This document shows, in pieces, positions 56,957 to 64,000 of a stretch of 64,000 nt of DNA; the stretch's first letter is position 1; each line of letters opens with the position of its first letter. The DNA is from Amoebidium appalachense. Lineage: Eukaryota; Ichthyosporea. The translations under genes and the position numbers were made by a program. Location: NCBI GenBank assembly GCA_963693365.1, contig CAVNZM010000002.1:12462001-12526000 (forward strand). The letters run 5' to 3'. The notes beneath the pieces were generated by a model. It was not told the DNA's origin. It ran no database searches and worked only from the letters and a program-made list of their open reading frames with translations.

Positions 56957-57952
56957 AGTGGGCCGAGGGAGGGGGAGGTAGAACGAACGGAGGAGAAGCT
57001 CCCAGGCAGTCTTGGTGGGCTTGGAGCTGAATCGGCCGAGGTAGCCAATGGCATACGAGATGTCAGGCCGGGAGCACCGAGCAACCCACAGCAGACGGCC
57101 GAGGAGTTCACGGTAGGGGACGGTGGTGGGCAGGGATGAGTGGGCCCGGGAGGTCTCGTTGATGATGGTGCCCACGGGAATAGGGGTGGCCTTAGGCTTG
57201 GCATCGACCAGGTTGAAGTCGGTGATGATGTCCTTGATGTAGGAGGACTGCAGCAGCTTGAGGGAGTCACGGGTGTACAGCAGTTGGGTGCCGAGGAAGA
57301 TGTCTGGCAGACCGACCTTGCACTCGGCAGACTTCGTGATGTGACGAACAAGCCCCTGCATGATGGTGGAGTTCCGTGTGCAGGTGATGATGGCATCATC
57401 AACGTAGTTGCCCGAACGGATGATGTGCCCGTTGGGGAACTGACGGAAGTAGACACACGGATCGGAACGGAGACGGGTGAGGCCGTGGGCAATGAGAATG
57501 GAGTTGAAGAACTCGTACCATGCCAGGGATGCCTGCTTGAGTCCGTAGATGGCCTTCTTGAGTTTCCAGACTTTGTGTTCATTGCCAGGGAGGATAAAAC
57601 CAGGAGGTTGCTCCATGTACAAAGTCTCGTCGAGGGGGCTGTTGAGGAAGGCCGTGCTGATGTCGAGTTGATGGATCTCGTGGTCCTGTTGCACACCGAG
57701 GGCAAGCAGGGCACGGACGGAGGAGGACATGACGACAGGGGAAGAGTTTTCACCGTAGTCAACACCGTAGACTTGGGTGAAACCCTTGGCCACACCACGA
57801 CCCTTGATCTTGGTGTCACCAGCAGAGTTGAGGACCTTCTCCGTGACAATCCACTTGAATCGGATGATGTTGGCATCGGAGGGGGGCTCAACTACGTCGA
57901 AGATGTCCTTGTCGATGAAAGCCTTGTACTCGGCAGTGAGGGCAGTCACCAC
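56957..57952 (-). pseudogene. Reverse transcriptase of family C, cut by the family A element
   Basis: Full RT from ALTAEYKAFIDKDIFDVVEP through QLDISTAFLNSP and GNYVDD to LLGRLLWVARCSRPDI, broken after KTAWELLLR next to the family A LTR. The last ~40 bases before the junction look gapped relative to the family B copy. RNase H continues at 45993. Confidence 0.88.
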
Positions 57953-60888
57953 TTCATCACCCTTGGTGCCAGAGCACAGCTTCTGAATTCATTTGACCGG
58001 GGCAGCTGAGACACATCAAGGCTGGGTCGGGAGATGCTCACCATAGCCATAGCAGGCCGGGAGGAGAGACGGGAGGAACGACGGGGAACGGTACGGAGGG
58101 GCTCAGGGGCCGGGGGGTTGTCTGTGACAGACACTCGGTGGTCGGGGATGGGGGCCTGGAAGCCAGGGATGGGTGCCGTGTTGAGGGGGGAGTCGGATAA
58201 CACGGGGCTGGACGGGGCCGAGTGGAACTCCGGAGACCCAGGACGAACCGGGGTGAGATGACCAGGTACGTGGTCATTGACGGCAGGGGCCGGCAGCAGG
58301 GGTTGCTGACCGGTGGGGGGGGGGGGGTGGGGTGGAGCCACGGGGGCAGGTACACGACGGGGGGAACGACGGATAATCACCGACGGAATTTCATCGTCAT
58401 CGGAATTGGAATTTCCGGAATGCAGGGATGAATCGATTGAGGTCGTCTGATTGGTGGCCTGCACAGAAATCTGATTGGATGCCGTGGTGAATTGTGATTC
58501 GTCGAAGACGACATCGCGGTAGAGGTTGACCGTGTTGCCACGTAGATTCATGATCTTGTGGGCTTTGTTGGTGATATCCCAGCCCACGTAGGTGCCGAGT
58601 TTGACGGTAGAGGCCAACTTGTCTCGTTTGGATGCAGGGACGTGTACATAGGCTGGGCAGCCGAACACGTGCAGGTGGGAGATGTCAGGCTTGACACCGT
58701 AGAAAATTTCAAACGGTGTACGGCCATTGGCAGCTCTGGCCGGGGTCACGTTGATGATGTAGGCAGCATGCTTGAGAGCAGCTCCCCACAGTTTGGGGGA
58801 AAGGGAGTCGGCCTTGTCCTGATGAAGGAAGCACCGAACGATCTCCTGCAGATCCCTCATCTTACGTTCAACGAAGCCGTTGAGTTGGGGGCAGTCAACC
58901 GGGGTAAATTCTTGAATGATGCCCTTGGACTGGCAGTACTGCTCCATAGCGTGGGAGGTGAACTCGGACCCAGAGTCTGAACGGAAGTGGGTCACCACCT
59001 TGTCGGGTTGCTTGTCAGTAGTCTCAACCAGGGCCTTGACGTATTCGAGAGTTTCGGATCGATCACGGAGGAGGTACACGATGGTGTAGCCGGAGGCATC
59101 ACAGGTACACACGAGGGCCACCTTGTAGCCACCATAGGAGGCACAGGGAGGCTCGAAGAAGTCCATGTGCCACTTGGCACCGGGGAAGGGGCACTGGGTT
59201 CTGGTGCCGGAGAATGGGGCCTTGGTGGTCTTGCCGGAGACACAACCGAAGCAGTCAGTGGTGTCAGCCACTGAGAGGGATGAGGGGAGGCCTGTCACGA
59301 GGTCACCTCTCACCATCTTGGTGAGGGTGGACAGGGCACGATGGCCGAGACGGTGGTGCCAGAGCTGAGGATCATTGTTGACCTTGACGTTGGCTACCAG
59401 AGCAGTGACGGTCCGAGGGATGGAGGGACGTATCTCATAGTCAGTGATGAAGTACAGTCCATCTGTGCCTGTGAGGGAACACACGATGTTGCCACCACGA
59501 GTGTAGAGGTATGATGGGAATGCATCCTCATCATCGAGGTGGGCAAGGAGACCCGACTTGGAGGCCATTGAGGGTGATATCAGGAAGGCTGGGGAGTCGG
59601 GTACATAGAGGGTGTTGAGGCTCAGTACTGATGTTACTCCGTTGTAGGTGACGGCCAGGTTGATGACACCACGGTGATGTGCAGTGACGATGCCGAGGCC
59701 GTGGACGTCAGTCGGGGGGCATGGCTCAAGAGTAGAGAAGTACTCTTTTACTGGGCACACGTGGACGTTTGAAGCCGAGTCCCAGCAGGGGTCCATGGGT
59801 AGGGAGGCCGTGGTGGACACGAGGGCAAAATGCACCTCTTTTCCAGACTTGGTGTTGGCACGGTGACGACGGGCAATTGAGCAGCCAGGTTTGTCACACT
59901 GTGTGACATGATGGTCTTCGTGACAGTAGGCACAGTCGAGGGAGCCAGTGGTCTTGGCTCGGGGTGGCTGGGAATGACGGTTACCCCCTTTACGTGGGGG
60001 GTAGGGTGACCGGGAACGATAGCCGGGGGAACGGGACCGTGAGTAATCACGGTCAACTGAGGGGGATCGATCGGTGGGACGACCGCGGGGGTGACGGGAG
60101 ACGGAGCTGTCACGTCGGGGGATCCGGTGTCTGAGGTCGTCCTTGGTGAGTACACGGCTTTGCAGGGCACGTGCTGTTCGGACGGTGGAGGAGGACCCGG
60201 ACCCAGAGTCGATGAGACCTTCACGGATCTCTGCAGCTCTGATGTCACTGATTAGACGGTTGTAGGTCTCGTAGTTAATGGTACGACGGAAGTAGTCGGC
60301 AATCATGGCCTGGATGTCGGTACAAACTAACTTACGGTTCTTCTTGAGGTGGATGAAGAAGTTATCAACCATAGTCTTGTGAGGAATGGGCTCTTCGAGG
60401 ATGTGCAGGGTAGTGCACAGACGGCGTGCCATGGTGAGGTAGGCCGTGACGGTCTTGAAGTCTTTGAGTTCAAGCTCATGGTAGTCGAGGAGGATTTGAC
60501 GAGCACGATCTTCACGTTCAGCCGCATAGGTCATACGGAGGTTGTGGAAAGCTTGGGCAGGTGACACATCATCGTGGATTTGACCAGAGTTATACAGCTC
60601 ATCATTGGAGACGAGTTGAGTAAACATCTGTTCAAGGAGGTTGGAAGCCTCGGTGTAGGCCTCCTCAGTGTCGTAGCCGTGCCACTCATTCTCGTCGGAA
60701 GGGTCGACCCACTCGGGGGCCTTGATGACGGGCACTAACTTGGCCGCGGTGGTGGTACGTAGGTACCGGAAGATGACGGGTTCCCACTCATAATAGGTGA
60801 GACGTTTGCCGGACTTCTTGTCCGTGGTGTCATCCCCTTTCCAGGGGGTGAGGTTGAGATACGCAGGTTTCTCCGACATGGTGATCAA
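57946..60888 (-). CDS. Gag-protease-integrase polyprotein of family C
   Basis: 980 codons; the ATG at 60888 is followed by a second Met at codon 4. Gag, Arg/Ser-rich stretch, knuckle CAYCHEDHHVTQC near 316 (short spacing as in family B), protease DSAS near 367, pre-integrase zinc site (LWHHRLGHRA, CFGCVSGK), integrase Asp (WHMDFF, near 576), Asp (SDSGSEFT) and Glu (NGFVERKM, near 672). A one-base change near 57985 (at GAATTCAGAAG) ends this frame and moves RT to the next. Confidence 0.9.
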   Translation of the reverse strand: MITMSEKPAYLNLTPWKGDDTTDKKSGKRLTYYEWEPVIFRYLRTTTAAKLVPVIKAPEWVDPSDENEWHGYDTEEAYTEASNLLEQMFTQLVSNDELYNSGQIHDDVSPAQAFHNLRMTYAAEREDRARQILLDYHELELKDFKTVTAYLTMARRLCTTLHILEEPIPHKTMVDNFFIHLKKNRKLVCTDIQAMIADYFRRTINYETYNRLISDIRAAEIREGLIDSGSGSSSTVRTARALQSRVLTKDDLRHRIPRRDSSVSRHPRGRPTDRSPSVDRDYSRSRSPGYRSRSPYPPRKGGNRHSQPPRAKTTGSLDCAYCHEDHHVTQCDKPGCSIARRHRANTKSGKEVHFALVSTTASLPMDPCWDSASNVHVCPVKEYFSTLEPCPPTDVHGLGIVTAHHRGVINLAVTYNGVTSVLSLNTLYVPDSPAFLISPSMASKSGLLAHLDDEDAFPSYLYTRGGNIVCSLTGTDGLYFITDYEIRPSIPRTVTALVANVKVNNDPQLWHHRLGHRALSTLTKMVRGDLVTGLPSSLSVADTTDCFGCVSGKTTKAPFSGTRTQCPFPGAKWHMDFFEPPCASYGGYKVALVCTCDASGYTIVYLLRDRSETLEYVKALVETTDKQPDKVVTHFRSDSGSEFTSHAMEQYCQSKGIIQEFTPVDCPQLNGFVERKMRDLQEIVRCFLHQDKADSLSPKLWGAALKHAAYIINVTPARAANGRTPFEIFYGVKPDISHLHVFGCPAYVHVPASKRDKLASTVKLGTYVGWDITNKAHKIMNLRGNTVNLYRDVVFDESQFTTASNQISVQATNQTTSIDSSLHSGNSNSDDDEIPSVIIRRSPRRVPAPVAPPHPPPPTGQQPLLPAPAVNDHVPGHLTPVRPGSPEFHSAPSSPVLSDSPLNTAPIPGFQAPIPDHRVSVTDNPPAPEPLRTVPRRSSRLSSRPAMAMVSISRPSLDVSQLPRSNEFRSCALAPRVMKW

Positions 60889-60979
60889 TCAGTCAGATGA
60901 TGCGTGAGAGAGGAATCAGATCGGTATTCAAATTTGAATATTTTTTTTTGATTGCAGCGAGAGTATGTGTTTGCGAGAG

Positions 60980-61002
60980 CGTGCGAAAATGGGCCTTTAA
61001 CC
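60980..61002 (-). promoter_or_regulatory. Putative primer-binding sequence of the family C element
   Basis: GGTTAAAGGCCCATTTTCGC on the coding strand directly inside the 5' LTR; same layout as families A and B. Confidence 0.5.
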
Positions 61003-61753
61003 TGTTGTTTTGTACGGGTCTAAGGGAGCAGAGTGCACAGAGGTGTCATGTAAAAACACGACTAACACATTAATGAGAGGGCAATCGGAGTTGTTCACGA
61101 GACATTGAAAGATTTCAAACAACAACTGAATCTTTATTGTGCTCTCGGTTCCTTTTGTACTTGCGACTTATCACCTTATCACAACTAAAGAGGGAGAACC
61201 AATCGGTTCTATCAGAAGATAGAAAAACACATTCCGACAGAGCATACGCATTCCAACTTCCGATTAAACTAAAGTGTAGAAACTCTTACTTAAATAAATT
61301 AAGTAATTATACATCTAGTCACTATTAACTCACATATATATTTATGTTCGTCTCTATAAAGAAACTTATTTAAATACATATATTTCCTAACAGTCGACAC
61401 TCTCAAAGTGAAGACACTTTGCAATAAACCGAATTCCATATATATCTATTGTCCAATCACAACACACATATATTAACAGACAGGAATGCACAACACAATC
61501 TACAGATGTACTCGCTCGCGACTATTGGCGAGCCATCCTTTTGAGAACAAACTAGGCCATTTTGAAATAAAGGAAAGACAACGAGTGAGGCTAGCCAATC
61601 ACGCTACCTCTCAGATAAACAGAGGAGAGCAAATAGAAATAAAACACAATAAGTTCTTATCAGGCAAGAGAGCCAGGTGTGCACAGATCTACAGATATCT
61701 GTGCCCACAGAAACAAGGGAGAGAGAGATACGGGGGGGGGGGGGGGGGGGGGG

Positions 61754-61813
<60 letters not shown>

Positions 61814-61937
61814 GAGAGAGAGAGAGAGAGGGAGAGAGAGAGAGCACAAAGGAGGAAAGCAGACACGAATACAAACAAGCTAGGACACATACATACTTCA
61901 AGGCTCTTGCTGTCATACATGGTGACGTATTCCAACA
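61003..61937 (-). repeat. 5' LTR of the family C element
   Basis: 935 bases with an internal G run and GA array (61731-61846). On the coding strand, ATTGG lies upstream of TACAAAAGG, a TATA-like pair at the same place as in family B. Confidence 0.93.
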
Positions 61938-62265
61938 AATGCACAGTGACACCCACACGTGCGCACACACCGGGCCCTCTTCTCTAGCACATACGTGAAA
62001 TGCCATGTAATTAGCTTGCACATGTGGCACGACGTTTACTTGCACACAGTCAGGCCACCACAGTGGTTAGCAGTGCCGAATGCCCGCCCACCTTGAGGAC
62101 ACATACACACACGGTCGCACGTCTACACCGCACAAGAAATGGAAACGCACACTCCCAGTGACATGTTGTGCATGATAGATTTGCCCTAACTTTGTCAAAA
62201 TTCGAAGTGCTGGTTAAAACCAAGGGGAAGAAGAATTAGTACAAACTTAATGTTGGTGATGGTGG
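61938..62265. other. Unique non-coding flank
   Basis: It starts with the AATGC duplication of the nest. No gene seen. Confidence 0.5.
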
Positions 62266-62680
62266 TGGATGAGAGGGGGGGAGGGAAGGGGGGGGGGGGG
62301 GGGGGGGGGAGGGGGGGAGGCGAGCGTCCCAGAGCTTGAGAGGGTACGCAGCCGCGGCCGGCGCAGAGGGTCCCGTTGGATCCCCCGCGCGGGGGGGGAG
62401 GGGAGGGGGGGGGGGCGGGGGGGGGACCCACCACCCCACCAAAGAGGTGGGTCGCCCTCCCCCCGGAGGGGGGGGGGGGAGGGGGGGGGGGGGACCCACC
62501 ACCCCGGTGGTCAGCTTAGGGGGGGGGGGGGGGGGGAAGGGACCCACCACCCCCTCGAGCACGTGGGTCCCCCCCCTCCCCAGGGGGGGGGGGGGGGGGG
62601 GGGGACCCACCACCAGGGGGGACCTCAATACTTACTACTGCCCACCCCCCCATTTCAAATTCAAAAATGCCTAACAAGAT
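62266..62680 (+). repeat. G-rich dispersed repeat with CCCACCACC units
   Basis: At least four GGGACCCACCACC units separated by long G runs, ending at ACTTACTACTGCCC, then TTTCAAATTCAAAAATGCC. Related to 41745-41960 in opposite orientation. Confidence 0.65.
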
Positions 62681-62726
62681 ATATATATGATTGTGCACGT
62701 GTGCACGTGTGTGCACGTGTGTGCAC

Positions 62727-63426
<700 letters not shown>

Positions 63427-63475
<49 letters not shown>
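63427..63475. repeat. 49-base G run
   Basis: Uninterrupted G run between AGGACCCTTT and TCCTCTGGG. Confidence 0.95.
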
Positions 63476-63476
<1 letters not shown>

Positions 63477-63520
63477 CCTCTGGGAACAAAACAGGATTAA
63501 AAAAATCATAAAACAAAAGT

Positions 63521-63915
<395 letters not shown>

Positions 63916-64000
63916 TTGGAATTGCGCGCTATGAATCCAGCCTTGTGCATATATTCAACAGAGTCGTTGCCGCCTAAAACAACCAGAATCAGTGCGAAAC

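Larger units (their letters stand above)
43826..61937 (-). mobile_element. Ty1/copia element, family C, outer shell of a three-level nest
   Basis: LTRs at 61003-61937 (5') and 43826-44757 (3'). AATGC stands directly outside both (43821-43825 and 61938-61942), proving one insertion event despite 18 kb between the ends. Gag, protease, integrase and most of RT are at 56957-60888. RNase H and the 3' untranslated region are at 44758-45993. The gap is filled by the element at 45994-56956. Confidence 0.93.

Overview
The window is nuclear DNA of a eukaryote, probably unicellular or otherwise poorly sampled. The evidence is LTR (Ty1/copia) and tyrosine-recombinase retroelements, three eukaryotic-type tRNA-Ile(AAU) genes with T-run terminators, secreted and membrane proteins with signal peptide plus transmembrane segment, and a very heavy load of microsatellites and poly-C/poly-G tracts. 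Nothing bacterial (operons, Shine-Dalgarno sites, CRISPR) is seen. The sequence alone does not fix the lineage.

Layout. 1-28 kb: four members of one membrane-protein family (a 3' piece at 3-581, a decayed copy near 5.6-6.3 kb, an intact 726-codon gene on the minus strand at 17.2-19.4 kb, and a 5' duplicate fused to transposon sequence at 25.5-26.6 kb). They are separated by about 10 kb of low-complexity DNA and a solo LTR that itself carries a 0.9 kb insertion. At 21.1-25.6 kb a DIRS-like retroelement (RT, RNase H and tyrosine recombinase in one ORF) lies exactly between two almost identical 2.7 kb direct repeats. Each repeat also carries a short, internally deleted derivative of that element. 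28.3-32.4 kb is mostly simple repeats.

32.5-38.3 kb: a copia element on the minus strand with both LTRs and a CTCTC target duplication, lacking the N-terminal half of RT. 39.3-41.7 kb: three tRNA-Ile(AAU) genes. 42.2-43.1 kb: a solo LTR with a perfect AAGAT target duplication. 43.8-61.9 kb: a three-level nest. A minus-strand copia element (AATGC target duplication) is split by a plus-strand copia element of a second family, which is itself split in gag-pol by a plus-strand copy of the 32.5-38.3 kb family. 62-64 kb: G-rich and TG repeats.

The copia ORFs are recognisable from gag through protease, integrase, RT and RNase H. Most are broken by one-base changes in C runs, by a deletion or by the nesting. 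The host genes resolved are the membrane-protein family and the tRNAs. The most unusual points are the element-flanking 2.7 kb duplication with its chimeric truncated gene, the nest, co-varying gag/protease motif changes among the copia families, a perfect 22-base palindrome kept in all LTRs of one family, and a one-way C-run/A-run polarity of compound homopolymers. All coordinates and motifs were read by eye; similarity searches were not possible.
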